A stretch of 64,000 nucleotides of DNA. It comes from Streptococcus oralis. Its GTDB lineage: Bacteria > Bacillota > Bacilli > Lactobacillales > Streptococcaceae. Under the pieces are notes generated by a model, which did no database searches, was not told where the DNA came from, and worked only from the letters and a program-made list of their open reading frames with translations. Position 1 is the stretch's first letter, and each line of letters opens with the position of its first letter. Made by a program: the position numbers and the translations under genes. Shown piece after piece: positions 55,148-63,981 of this stretch. The stretch is taken from NCBI RefSeq assembly GCF_019929345.1, contig NZ_JAHZPJ010000011.1, positions 14,600 through 78,599 of the forward strand, read 5' to 3'.

Positions 55148-57799
55148 ATGGCTGATAAAAAAACTGTAACACCTGAGGAAAAGAAACTCGCAGCTGAAAA
55201 GCATGTTGATGATTTGGTACAAAAAGGCTTAGTTGCACTCGAAGAAATGCGCAAGTTAGACCAAGAACAAGTAGACTACATCGTAGCCAAAGCATCAGTA
55301 GCAGCTTTGGATGCCCACGGAGAATTGGCTTTACATGCCTTTGAAGAAACAGGACGTGGTGTATTTGAAGATAAAGCAACTAAGAACTTGTTTGCTTGTG
55401 AACACGTGGTAAACAACATGCGCCATACTAAGACAGTTGGTGTTATCGAAGAAGACGATGTAACAGGCTTGACCCTTATCGCTGAACCAGTTGGTGTTGT
55501 TTGTGGTATTACTCCTACAACAAATCCAACATCAACAGCAATCTTCAAATCATTGATTTCATTGAAGACACGTAACCCAATCGTCTTTGCATTCCACCCA
55601 TCAGCTCAAGAATCATCTGCTCATGCAGCACGTATTGTCCGCGATGCAGCTATCGCAGCTGGTGCGCCTGAAAACTGTGTGCAATGGATTACGCAACCTT
55701 CTATGGAAGCAACAAGTGCCCTTATGAATCACGAAGGCATTGCGACTATCCTTGCGACTGGTGGTAATGCTATGGTTAAGGCGGCTTACTCATGTGGGAA
55801 GCCAGCACTTGGGGTAGGTGCCGGAAATGTACCAGCTTATGTTGAAAAATCAGCAAATATCCGCCAGGCTGCTCACGATATCGTGATGTCTAAATCATTT
55901 GATAATGGTATGGTCTGCGCATCTGAACAAGCTGTAATTATTGATAAAGAAATTTACGATGAATTTGTAGAAGAATTCAAGTCTTACCACACTTACTTTG
56001 TAAACAAAAAAGAAAAAGCCCTTCTTGAAGAATTCTGCTTCGGAGTAAAAGCCAATAGCAAAAACTGTGCTGGTGCTAAACTTAATGCAGACATCGTTGG
56101 TAAACCAGCAACTTGGATTGCAGAGCAAGCAGGATTTACAGTTCCAGAAGGGACAAACATTCTTGCTGCAGAATGTAAAGAAGTTGGTGAAAAAGAACCA
56201 TTGACTCGTGAGAAATTGTCACCAGTTATTGCAGTTTTGAAATCTGAAAGCCGTGAAGACGGAATTAACAAAGCACGCCAAATGGTTGAATTCAACGGTC
56301 TTGGTCACTCAGCAGCAATCCATACAGCTGACGAAGAATTGACTAAAGAATTTGGTAAAGCTGTTAAAGCTATTCGTGTTATCTGTAACTCACCTTCTAC
56401 TTTCGGTGGTATCGGGGACGTTTATAATGCCTTCTTACCATCATTGACACTTGGATGTGGTTCTTACGGACGCAACTCAGTTGGGGATAACGTCAGCGCC
56501 ATCAACCTCTTAAACATCAAAAAAGTCGGAAGACGGAGAAATAACATGCAATGGATGAAACTTCCTTCAAAAACATACTTTGAACGTGATTCAATTCAAT
56601 ACCTTCAAAAATGTCGTGACGTTGAACGTGTCATGATCGTTACAGACCACGCTATGGTGGAACTTGGTTTTCTAGATCGTATCATCGAGCAACTCGATCT
56701 TCGTCGTAATAAGGTTGTTTACCAAATCTTTGCAGATGTAGAGCCAGATCCAGATATCACAACCGTCGAGCGTGGTACAGAGATCATGCGTTCCTTCAAA
56801 CCTGATACAATCATCGCTCTTGGTGGTGGTTCACCAATGGATGCTGCGAAAGTAATGTGGCTCTTCTATGAGCAACCAGAAGTGGACTTCCGTGACCTTG
56901 TTCAAAAATTCATGGATATCCGTAAACGTGCCTTCAAGTTCCCATTGCTTGGTAAAAAGACTAAGTTTATCGCAATCCCTACAACATCTGGTACAGGTTC
57001 AGAAGTAACACCGTTTGCCGTTATCTCTGATAAAGCAAACAACCGTAAATACCCAATCGCTGACTACTCATTGACACCTACTGTGGCAATCGTAGACCCT
57101 GCTTTAGTACTGACTGTCCCAGGATTTGTTGCTGCTGATACTGGTATGGACGTATTGACTCACGCGACTGAAGCTTACGTATCACAAATGGCTAGCGACT
57201 ACACTGATGGTCTTGCACTTCAAGCAATCAAACTTGTATTCGAAAACCTTGAAAGCTCAGTTAAGAATGCGGATTTCCATTCACGTGAAAAAATGCATAA
57301 TGCTTCAACTATTGCTGGTATGGCCTTTGCCAACGCTTTCCTAGGTATTTCGCACTCAATGGCCCATAAGATTGGTGCGCAATTCCACACAATCCACGGT
57401 CGTACCAATGCTATCTTGCTTCCATACGTAATCCGCTACAATGGTACACGTCCAGCTAAGACAGCGACATGGCCTAAATACAACTACTACCGTGCTGATG
57501 AAAAATACCAAGATATTGCTCGTATGCTTGGCTTGCCAGCTTCTACTCCAGAAGAAGGTGTAGAAGCTTACGCAAAAGCAGTCTACGAACTTGGTGAGCG
57601 TGTTGGTATCCAAATGAACTTCAAGGCTCAAGGAATCGACGAAAAAGAATGGAAGAACCATTCACGTGAATTAGCCTTCCTTGCCTATGAAGACCAATGT
57701 TCTCCAGCTAACCCACGCCTTCCAATGGTTGACCATATGCAAGAAATCATCGAAGATGCTTACTATGGTTATAAAGAAAGACCAGGACGTCGTAAATAA
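55148..57799 (+). CDS. adhE: Bifunctional acetaldehyde-CoA/alcohol dehydrogenase
   Basis: 883-aa fusion: N-terminal CoA-acylating aldehyde dehydrogenase (about 1-450; catalytic Cys257 in MVCASEQ) and C-terminal iron-dependent alcohol dehydrogenase (about 465-883; GGGSPMDAAKVMW, and metal-binding His residues in AFLGISHSMAHKIGAQFH). It makes ethanol from acetyl-CoA, regenerating two NAD, and forms helical filaments (spirosomes) in the family. Start at ATG 55148 with GGAGGAAAAT; ATG 55127 is rejected. Confidence 0.96.
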   Translation: MADKKTVTPEEKKLAAEKHVDDLVQKGLVALEEMRKLDQEQVDYIVAKASVAALDAHGELALHAFEETGRGVFEDKATKNLFACEHVVNNMRHTKTVGVIEEDDVTGLTLIAEPVGVVCGITPTTNPTSTAIFKSLISLKTRNPIVFAFHPSAQESSAHAARIVRDAAIAAGAPENCVQWITQPSMEATSALMNHEGIATILATGGNAMVKAAYSCGKPALGVGAGNVPAYVEKSANIRQAAHDIVMSKSFDNGMVCASEQAVIIDKEIYDEFVEEFKSYHTYFVNKKEKALLEEFCFGVKANSKNCAGAKLNADIVGKPATWIAEQAGFTVPEGTNILAAECKEVGEKEPLTREKLSPVIAVLKSESREDGINKARQMVEFNGLGHSAAIHTADEELTKEFGKAVKAIRVICNSPSTFGGIGDVYNAFLPSLTLGCGSYGRNSVGDNVSAINLLNIKKVGRRRNNMQWMKLPSKTYFERDSIQYLQKCRDVERVMIVTDHAMVELGFLDRIIEQLDLRRNKVVYQIFADVEPDPDITTVERGTEIMRSFKPDTIIALGGGSPMDAAKVMWLFYEQPEVDFRDLVQKFMDIRKRAFKFPLLGKKTKFIAIPTTSGTGSEVTPFAVISDKANNRKYPIADYSLTPTVAIVDPALVLTVPGFVAADTGMDVLTHATEAYVSQMASDYTDGLALQAIKLVFENLESSVKNADFHSREKMHNASTIAGMAFANAFLGISHSMAHKIGAQFHTIHGRTNAILLPYVIRYNGTRPAKTATWPKYNYYRADEKYQDIARMLGLPASTPEEGVEAYAKAVYELGERVGIQMNFKAQGIDEKEWKNHSRELAFLAYEDQCSPANPRLPMVDHMQEIIEDAYYGYKERPGRRK

Positions 57800-57813
57800 C
57801 CGTTTATCAGCCT

Positions 57814-57841
57814 AGAGACAGGAAATATCCTGTCTCTTTTC
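57814..57841 (+). terminator. adhE terminator
   Basis: AGAGACAGGA/TCCTGTCTCT stem with T-run. The rest of 57842-57980 shows only weak hairpins (e.g. TAGGAT/ATCCTA). Confidence 0.92.
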
Positions 57842-57982
57842 ATAGTCCTATTTCTGAAGTTAGGGTTGAACTATGAGAAGAGAAGGCTATGCGAGTAGGA
57901 TAGAAGATCCTAGAAATAAAAGCCTAGGAGAATGAAGGAACTTGAAAAGTAGAAAAGCAAGAGAGAAAAACAACGCCCGTAC

Positions 57983-58011
57983 TTGCAATTCTACTTAAAT
58001 AGTTATATAAT
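57983..58011 (+). promoter_or_regulatory. gapA promoter
   Basis: TTGCAA (57983-57988), 17-bp spacer, TATAAT (58006-58011); leader of about 80 nt. Confidence 0.78.
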
Positions 58012-58097
58012 AATAATGTTGAAAGGTGATTTGTAGTGATTCAAGTTACTCTTTTCACAATAAAATTTTCATGATTTTCATAAGGAGGAAATCACTA

Positions 58098-59105
58098 ATG
58101 GTAGTTAAAGTTGGTATTAACGGTTTCGGACGTATCGGTCGTCTTGCTTTCCGCCGTATCCAAAACGTAGAAGGTGTTGAAGTTACTCGCATCAACGACC
58201 TTACAGATCCAGTTATGCTTGCACACTTGTTGAAATACGACACAACTCAAGGTCGTTTCGACGGTACTGTAGAAGTTAAAGAGGGTGGATTCGAAGTTAA
58301 CGGTAAATTCGTTAAAGTTTCTGCTGAACGTGATCCAGAACAAATCGACTGGGCTACTGACGGTGTAGAAATCGTTCTTGAAGCAACTGGTTTCTTCGCT
58401 AAGAAAGATGCAGCTGAAAAACACCTTAAAGGTGGAGCTAAGAAAGTTGTTATCACTGCTCCTGGTGGAAACGATGTTAAAACAATCGTATTCAACACTA
58501 ACCACGACGTTCTTGACGGTACTGAAACAGTTATCTCAGGTGCTTCATGTACTACAAACTGCTTGGCTCCAATGGCTAAAGCTCTTCAAGACAACTTCGG
58601 TGTTGTAGAAGGATTGATGACTACTATCCACGCTTACACTGGTGACCAAATGATCCTTGACGGACCACACCGTGGTGGTGACCTTCGCCGTGCTCGCGCT
58701 GGTGCTGCAAACATCGTTCCTAACTCAACTGGTGCTGCTAAAGCTATCGGTCTTGTAATCCCAGAATTGAACGGTAAACTTGACGGATCTGCACAACGTG
58801 TTCCAACTCCAACTGGATCAGTTACTGAATTGGTAGCAGTTCTTGAAAAGAACGTTACTGTTGATGAAGTAAACGCAGCTATGAAAGCAGCTTCAAACGA
58901 ATCATACGGTTATACAGAAGATCCAATCGTATCTTCAGATATCGTAGGTATGTCTTACGGTTCATTGTTCGACGCAACTCAAACTAAAGTTCTTGACGTT
59001 GACGGTAAACAATTGGTTAAAGTTGTATCATGGTACGACAACGAAATGTCATACACTGCACAACTTGTGCGTACTCTTGAATACTTCGCAAAAATCGCTA
59101 AATAA
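58098..59105 (+). CDS. gapA: Glyceraldehyde-3-phosphate dehydrogenase
   Basis: 335-aa glycolytic, phosphorylating NAD-dependent enzyme. NAD-binding [14 protein letters not shown] (about 7-20), catalytic Cys151 in [11 protein letters not shown], and WYDNEMSY near 312-319. ATG 58098 with AAGGAGG; the longer frame from 58026 lies in the leader. Codon use is strongly biased, as expected for a very highly expressed gene. Confidence 0.98.
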   Translation: MVVKVGINGFGRIGRLAFRRIQNVEGVEVTRINDLTDPVMLAHLLKYDTTQGRFDGTVEVKEGGFEVNGKFVKVSAERDPEQIDWATDGVEIVLEATGFFAKKDAAEKHLKGGAKKVVITAPGGNDVKTIVFNTNHDVLDGTETVISGASCTTNCLAPMAKALQDNFGVVEGLMTTIHAYTGDQMILDGPHRGGDLRRARAGAANIVPNSTGAAKAIGLVIPELNGKLDGSAQRVPTPTGSVTELVAVLEKNVTVDEVNAAMKAASNESYGYTEDPIVSSDIVGMSYGSLFDATQTKVLDVDGKQLVKVVSWYDNEMSYTAQLVRTLEYFAKIAK

Positions 59106-59118
59106 TTCTTGAGTCGAT

Positions 59119-59148
59119 AAAAGCAAGGCCTTCTGGTCTTGCTTTTTT
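59119..59148 (+). terminator. gapA terminator
   Basis: AAAAGCAAGGCC-TTCT-GGTCTTGCTTTT stem with T-run. Confidence 0.93.
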
Positions 59149-59171
59149 GTATAGAAAAACGGATGGTAGTG

Positions 59172-60047
59172 TCATCCATTTTGTTTTAATTCTGTTTCAA
59201 AAGTATCCGAGAGGGCAGTAAAACTCAATTGTTCTAAGGTGAGTGGATGAGTAAAGGAAAGTCGAAAGGCATGAAGCATCAGCCGGCTCGTTTTTGATTT
59301 AGAGTTATAGAGGGGATCGCCCAGGATAGGATGCTTATGATGAGAGAGGTGGATACGGATTTGATGCGTTCGACCGGTCTTTAGTTTGCAACGGACAAGG
59401 GTAGTCTGATTTGGAAATTGCTTTAGTCGGCTTACCTGAGTTTCGGCATATTGCCCATTCTTTGCATCAACTATTCTTTTTCTACGATCGTGTCGATCAC
59501 GACCAATTTTATCTCGAAAGACAAGTTCTGTACTCTCTACTCGCCCTTCTATAAGTGCCCAGTACTCGCGAGTAATTTCCTTTTTCTCCAACAAACGATT
59601 GAGAATAGGTAAGATAAAAGGATTTTTAGCAAAAAGCACTAAACCGCTTGTTTCCATATCCAGGCGATGAACGACATAGCAGGTTTGGCCAACGTAGGCA
59701 GAGACATGGTTGAGAAGGGCAATTTCATCAGGTTGATTTCCGTGAGTTTTCATTCCTTCTGGCTTGTTGACGATAATGAGATGTTGATCTTGATAAATCT
59801 CTTGAACGAGGTCTGGGTTGCCCCAAAGTATTTCTTTTTTGGGATAATCTTCCTCGTCAAAAGTCAACTGGCAAATGTCACATGGTTTGACCATCTCGTT
59901 CCAGTGAACTTCTTCGTGATTAATTAAGATATTCTTCTTTATTCTCAAAAAATGGCGGATTTTTCTAGGGATGAGGAGTTGTTCCTCTAGGAATTGTTTG
60001 ACCGTCATTTGAGGCAAGGATTCGGGTAATGTAAATGTGAATTGCAT
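59172..60047 (-). CDS. RluA-family RNA pseudouridine synthase
   Basis: 291-aa enzyme converting uridine to pseudouridine in rRNA (RluD/RluC-type target not determinable). An S4-like N-terminal part (MTVKQFLEEQLLIPRKIRHF, about 14-33), catalytic HRLDMETSGLVLFAKNP (Asp near 133), and the C-terminal motif LKTGRTHQIRIHLSH. The ATG 60047 lies exactly 6 nt after an extended -10 on the minus strand and has no ribosome binding site, so the mRNA is probably leaderless. Divergent from pbp2a. Confidence 0.9.
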   Translation of the reverse strand: MQFTFTLPESLPQMTVKQFLEEQLLIPRKIRHFLRIKKNILINHEEVHWNEMVKPCDICQLTFDEEDYPKKEILWGNPDLVQEIYQDQHLIIVNKPEGMKTHGNQPDEIALLNHVSAYVGQTCYVVHRLDMETSGLVLFAKNPFILPILNRLLEKKEITREYWALIEGRVESTELVFRDKIGRDRHDRRKRIVDAKNGQYAETQVSRLKQFPNQTTLVRCKLKTGRTHQIRIHLSHHKHPILGDPLYNSKSKTSRLMLHAFRLSFTHPLTLEQLSFTALSDTFETELKQNG

Positions 60048-60053
60048 ACAGAT

Positions 60054-60062
60054 ATTGTAACA
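60054..60062 (-). promoter_or_regulatory. Promoter of the pseudouridine synthase gene (leaderless arrangement)
   Basis: On the minus strand TGTTACAAT, TACAAT at 60059-60054, 6 nt before ATG. Just upstream is a CCCTAT/ATAGGG hairpin with T-run pointing the same way (60062-60086), which would stop antisense read-through from the right. Confidence 0.6.
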
Positions 60063-60118
60063 AAAAAAGCCCTATTTGAATAGGGAGTAGCTAAATTCTT
60101 GAGTTCCTATGGTGAAGA

Positions 60119-60127
60119 TGATAAAAT
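60119..60127 (+). promoter_or_regulatory. pbp2a promoter (leaderless arrangement)
   Basis: TGATAAAAT: extended -10 with TAAAAT at 60122-60127, 6 nt before ATG 60134. Confidence 0.6.
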
Positions 60128-60133
60128 AAACGC

Positions 60134-62329
60134 ATGAAATTAGATAAATTATTTGAGAAGTTTCTTTCTCTCTTTAAAAAAGAAACGAATGAATCGGCGG
60201 AGTCTGATTCGACTAGCATGCGTCGTTCACGGAGCGATAGAAAAAAATTGTCCCAAGTAGGCCCAATTCGAAAATTTTGGCGTCGTTACCATCTGACAAA
60301 GATCGTCATCATTTTAGGGTTAAGTGCAGGTTTGCTAGTAGGAACCTACTTGTTTGCGATAGCCAAGTCGACCAATGTCAATGATTTGCAAAATGCCTTG
60401 AAAACGCGAACTCTAATTTTTGACCGCGAAGAAAAAGAGGCAGGAGCCCTATCAGGTCAAAAGGGAACCTATGTTGAACTGACAGATATCAGTAAAGACT
60501 TGCAAAATGCTGTCGTCGCGACAGAGGACCGTTCCTTTTATAAAAATGATGGGATTAACTACGGTCGTTTCTTTCTAGCTATCCTTACAGCGGGTCGTTC
60601 TGGAGGGGGGTCCACCATCACTCAACAGTTGGCGAAAAATGCCTATCTTTCCCAGGACCAGACCGTTGAACGGAAGGCTAAGGAGTTTTTCCTTGCCTTA
60701 GAGTTGACCAAGAAATACAGCAAGGAGCAAATCCTTACTATGTACCTCAATAATGCCTACTTTGGAAATGGGATATGGGGTGTTGAAGATGCAAGTAAGA
60801 AATATTTCGGTGTATCGGCTTCACAACTAACGCTTGATCAGGCGGCCACTCTAGCAGGGATGCTCAAGGGACCAGAATTGTATAATCCATTAAATTCTGT
60901 TGAGACTTCGACCAACCGTAGGGATACTGTTTTGCAAAATATGGTTGCAGCGGGTTATATTGATAAAAATCAAGAGACCGAAGCGGCTGGAGTAGATATG
61001 GCTTCTCAACTGCAAGATAAGTATGAGGGTAAAATTTCTGATTATCGTTACCCATCTTATTTTGACGCAGTAGTCAACGAAGCAGTATCCAAGTATAATC
61101 TCACAGAAGAAGAGATTGTCAATAACGGCTATCGCATCTATACGGAACTTGACCAAAACTACCAAGCAAACATGCAGGTTATTTACGAAAACACTTCGCT
61201 ATTTCCAACGGCAGAAGACGGAACGCATGCTGAATCAGGTAGTGTTGCTCTAGAGCCTAAAACAGGTGGGGTGCGTGGGGTTGTCGGTCGCGTAGCTGGT
61301 GATGACAAATCAGGATTCCGTAATTTCAACTATGCCACTCAGTCTAAGCGTAGCCCGGGTTCAACTATCAAACCTTTAGTGGTTTATACTCCAGCTGTGG
61401 AAGCCGGATGGGCTCTGAACAAGCAACTGGACAACCACACCATGCAGTATGACAGTTATCAAGTAGACAACTATGCGGGTATTAAGACATCTCCAGAAGT
61501 ACCTATGTATCAGGCCTTGGCAGAATCACTCAACCTACCAGCGGTTGCGACTGTAAATGATTTGGGAATCAATAAGGCTTTTGAAGCTGGGACGAGATTT
61601 GGTCTGAATATGGATAAAGTTGACCGTGTTCTCGGAGTTGCCCTAGGTGGAGGAGTAGAGACGAATCCTCTTCAGATGGCACAAGCCTATGCAGCCTTTG
61701 CTAATGAAGGACTGATGCCTGAGGCGCATTTCATCACTCGTATCGAAAATGCCAGTGGACAGGTCATCAAGAGCCATAAAAACTCCCAAAAACGAGTGAT
61801 CGATAAGTCTGTGGCTGATAAAATGACCAGCATGATGTTAGGAACATTTACCAATGGTACGGGGATTAGTTCGTCACCTGCAGATTATGTCATGGCAGGG
61901 AAGACAGGTACTACCGAGGCTGATTTCAATCCAGAATATACCAGTGACCAGTGGGTGATTGGTTATACTCCAGATGTTGTAATCAGCCACTGGCTTGGCT
62001 TCCCAACAACAGATGAGAACCATTATCTGGCAGGATCTACCTCAAATGGAGCAGCCCATGTCTTTAGAAGTATGGCTAATACCATTTTACCTTACACTCC
62101 AGGTAGCACTTTTACAGTTGAGAATGCTTATAAACAAAATGGTATTGAACCAGAAAATACGAAAAAGCAGGTCGTTGAAAATGAAACGAACCAGTCCGAG
62201 GATCCGCTAGGAGATATTCGTAGTCGTGCTCAAAATCTTGTAGACGAGGCGGGACGTGCGATTTCGGATGCAAAGATAAAAGAAAAAGCCCAGACAATCT
62301 GGGACTCTTTCGTCAATCTCTTTCGTTAA
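60134..62329 (+). CDS. pbp2a: Class A penicillin-binding protein 2A
   Basis: 731-aa bifunctional peptidoglycan synthase. Basic cytoplasmic tail (about 1-52), one membrane helix (IVIILGLSAGLLVGTYLFAI, about 57-76), glycosyltransferase domain GT51 (about 100-280; catalytic Glu in VVATEDRSFYKNDGINYGRF; STITQQLAKN), and a transpeptidase domain with Ser410 in SPGSTIKP (SxxK), Ser465-Leu-Asn467 (SxN) and Lys590-Thr-Gly (KTG). Target of beta-lactams. Leaderless start likely. Confidence 0.95.
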   Translation: MKLDKLFEKFLSLFKKETNESAESDSTSMRRSRSDRKKLSQVGPIRKFWRRYHLTKIVIILGLSAGLLVGTYLFAIAKSTNVNDLQNALKTRTLIFDREEKEAGALSGQKGTYVELTDISKDLQNAVVATEDRSFYKNDGINYGRFFLAILTAGRSGGGSTITQQLAKNAYLSQDQTVERKAKEFFLALELTKKYSKEQILTMYLNNAYFGNGIWGVEDASKKYFGVSASQLTLDQAATLAGMLKGPELYNPLNSVETSTNRRDTVLQNMVAAGYIDKNQETEAAGVDMASQLQDKYEGKISDYRYPSYFDAVVNEAVSKYNLTEEEIVNNGYRIYTELDQNYQANMQVIYENTSLFPTAEDGTHAESGSVALEPKTGGVRGVVGRVAGDDKSGFRNFNYATQSKRSPGSTIKPLVVYTPAVEAGWALNKQLDNHTMQYDSYQVDNYAGIKTSPEVPMYQALAESLNLPAVATVNDLGINKAFEAGTRFGLNMDKVDRVLGVALGGGVETNPLQMAQAYAAFANEGLMPEAHFITRIENASGQVIKSHKNSQKRVIDKSVADKMTSMMLGTFTNGTGISSSPADYVMAGKTGTTEADFNPEYTSDQWVIGYTPDVVISHWLGFPTTDENHYLAGSTSNGAAHVFRSMANTILPYTPGSTFTVENAYKQNGIEPENTKKQVVENETNQSEDPLGDIRSRAQNLVDEAGRAISDAKIKEKAQTIWDSFVNLFR

Positions 62330-62357
62330 GAGGCTTGTCAAAGCCTAGGTTTCTTGT

Positions 62358-62363
62358 TATAAT
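62358..62363 (+). promoter_or_regulatory. rpmG-secE-nusG promoter -10
   Basis: TTGTTATAATAG with TATAAT at 62358-62363, 18 nt before the rpmG start; GGAGG follows. Confidence 0.6.
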
Positions 62364-62381
62364 AGATAAGATGGAGGCGTT

Positions 62382-62534
62382 ATGGCACTAAAAAAAGCAA
62401 GCCTAGCTTGTGCAGTTTGTGGTTCAAGGAATTACTCAATCAAAATTAGTGGGAACCCCAAGCCAACACGACTAGAAGTAAATAAATTTTGTAAACATTG
62501 TGGAAAATATACGACACATAGAGAAACGAGATAG
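62382..62534 (+). CDS. rpmG: 50S ribosomal protein L33, zinc-binding type
   Basis: 50-aa L33 with two CxxC pairs (CAVC near residue 10, CKHC near 37): the zinc-containing form. ATGGAGG precedes ATG. In Firmicutes this L33 gene commonly stands before secE-nusG, as here. Streptococci carry further L33 paralogues elsewhere. Confidence 0.93.
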   Translation: MALKKASLACAVCGSRNYSIKISGNPKPTRLEVNKFCKHCGKYTTHRETR

Positions 62535-62543
62535 GAGAGAACG

Positions 62544-62720
62544 ATGGGTTTTATTAAGGATATTTTTAAACTTCTTAAAGAAACAACATGGCCGACTCGC
62601 AAAGAAAGCTGGAGAGATTTTCGCTCAATTATGGAATACACAGCCTTCTTTGTGGTTATCATTTATATTTTTGACCAGTTGATTGTTTCAGGTTTGATTC
62701 GATTTATTAACATTTTTTAG
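62544..62720 (+). CDS. secE: Protein translocase subunit SecE
   Basis: 58-aa single-helix SecE: amphipathic FIKDIFKLLKETTWPTRKES (with the conserved WPTRKE) followed by one membrane segment (about 32-55). It clamps SecY. AGGAGAG precedes ATG 9 bp after rpmG. Confidence 0.94.
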   Translation: MGFIKDIFKLLKETTWPTRKESWRDFRSIMEYTAFFVVIIYIFDQLIVSGLIRFINIF

Positions 62721-62777
62721 AAGAAAAGTGGAAAACTTCTGCTAGCTTTCTTCTATATATGTATGAAAGGAAATATC

Positions 62778-63314
62778 ATGGATAGTTTTGACAAAGGATG
62801 GTTTGTTCTACAAACTTATTCTGGCTATGAAAATAAGGTAAAAGAAAATCTATTGCAACGTGCGCAAACATATAACATGTTGGATAATATTCTACGCGTT
62901 GAGATTCCAACACAAACCGTGCAAGTTGAGAAAAATGGAAAGAAAAAGGAAGTCGAAGAGAATCGCTTTCCAGGTTATGTCCTTGTAGAAATGGTCATGA
63001 CAGATGAAGCATGGTTCGTCGTTCGAAACACACCTAACGTAACAGGATTCGTCGGCTCACACGGGAATAGATCAAAACCAACTCCACTATTGGAACAAGA
63101 AATTCGTGATATTCTGGTTTCAATGGGACAAACTGTTCAAGAGTTCGATATTGACGTTGAAGTTGGGCAAACTGTCCGCATCATTGATGGCGCTTTTGCA
63201 GACTATACAGGTAAAATTACTGAAATCGATAACAACAAAGTGAAGATGATTATCTCTATGTTTGGTAATGATACGATTGCAGAAGTAAATCTCAACCAAA
63301 TTGCAGAATTATAA
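62778..63314 (+). CDS. nusG: Transcription termination/antitermination factor NusG
   Basis: 178-aa factor: the NGN domain (about 1-115; FVLQTYSGYENKVKENL, PGYVLVEM, VRNTPNVTGFVG) binds RNA polymerase, and the KOW domain (about 125-178; VGQTVRIIDGAFADYTGKI) binds S10 or Rho. ATG 62778 with GAAAGG is chosen over ATG 62763. A hairpin terminator follows. Confidence 0.96.
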   Translation: MDSFDKGWFVLQTYSGYENKVKENLLQRAQTYNMLDNILRVEIPTQTVQVEKNGKKKEVEENRFPGYVLVEMVMTDEAWFVVRNTPNVTGFVGSHGNRSKPTPLLEQEIRDILVSMGQTVQEFDIDVEVGQTVRIIDGAFADYTGKITEIDNNKVKMIISMFGNDTIAEVNLNQIAEL

Positions 63315-63318
63315 CCGC

Positions 63319-63341
63319 AGAGAGGCAGTGCCTCTCTTTTT
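63319..63341 (+). terminator. nusG terminator
   Basis: AGAGAGG/CCTCTCT stem followed by TTTTT. Confidence 0.88.
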
Positions 63342-63345
63342 GTGT

Positions 63346-63413
63346 GCAGTTGAGAGTGGAAAGGGAACAGAAGAGGAGAAGAAGATCAAAAGCTTTCTGC
63401 ATTTTGTTAAACT
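63346..63413 (+). promoter_or_regulatory. comX promoter with ComE-type direct repeat
   Basis: GCAGTTGAG (63346-63354) and ACAGAAGAG (63367-63375), separated by exactly 12 bp, resemble the ComE box pair (aCAnTTcaG-N12-aCAnTTcaG); the second copy is poorer. TAAACT at 63408-63413 could be the -10, about 32 bp further on. This fits activation of comX by phosphorylated ComE in the mitis group. Confidence 0.65.
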
Positions 63414-63434
63414 AAATGCAGAAAGGAGAGGCCT

Positions 63435-63908
63435 ATGAATCTGGAAGAACTATACGAAGAAAGCAAAGGGATTGTAAACAAGTGCCGCAAAGAATACCAT
63501 TTGCATCTGTGGGAGAAAGAGGACTGGGAGCAGGAGGGGATGATGTGCCTGTATGAGCTGGTCAGTCACCATCCAGAGTTACTAGTTGGTGAACGTCGCC
63601 GACTATATGTCTGCTTTAAAACCAAATTCCGCAATCGCATCCTAGACTACATCCGTAAACAGGAAAGTCACAAGCGCCGTTTCGATAAAGAACCTTATGA
63701 AGAGGTAAGCGAAATCAGTCATCGCCTAGGAGAAAAAGGACTCAGACTGGATGATTATTATCTCTTTCATGAGCTTCTAAAGAATTACAGAGCAAGTCAG
63801 GTTAAAGAAAAACAAGAACAACTTGATCGTCTGATGGGAGGAGAATGTTTCAAAGGTAGAAAGTCCCTTCTGAGAGAATTAAGCATCGTATTCAGTGATT
63901 TTAGGTAA
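63435..63908 (+). CDS. comX: Competence sigma factor ComX (SigX)
   Basis: 157-aa alternative sigma factor that directs polymerase to cin-box promoters such as the one before comG in this window. Core-binding region 2-like KEYHLHLWEKEDWEQEGMMC (about 20-39) and the strongly conserved FKTKFRNRILDYIRKQESHKRR are diagnostic; the C-terminus ends in IVFSDFR. AGAAAGGAGAGG precedes ATG. Mitis-group genomes normally have two comX copies, each beside an rRNA/tRNA operon; the tRNA-Glu gene downstream fits this. Confidence 0.94.
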   Translation: MNLEELYEESKGIVNKCRKEYHLHLWEKEDWEQEGMMCLYELVSHHPELLVGERRRLYVCFKTKFRNRILDYIRKQESHKRRFDKEPYEEVSEISHRLGEKGLRLDDYYLFHELLKNYRASQVKEKQEQLDRLMGGECFKGRKSLLRELSIVFSDFR

Positions 63909-63933
63909 AACTGAAAATAGTCAAAAAAAGTCC

Positions 63934-63961
63934 TTGACAAAGTTGAAAAAGTAGATATAAT
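63934..63961 (+). promoter_or_regulatory. Promoter of tRNA-Glu (probable tRNA/rRNA operon)
   Basis: TTGACA (63934-63939), 16-bp spacer, TATAAT (63956-63961): a consensus stable-RNA promoter. Confidence 0.85.
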
Positions 63962-63981
63962 AGAAAGAGTTGAAAAGCTCA

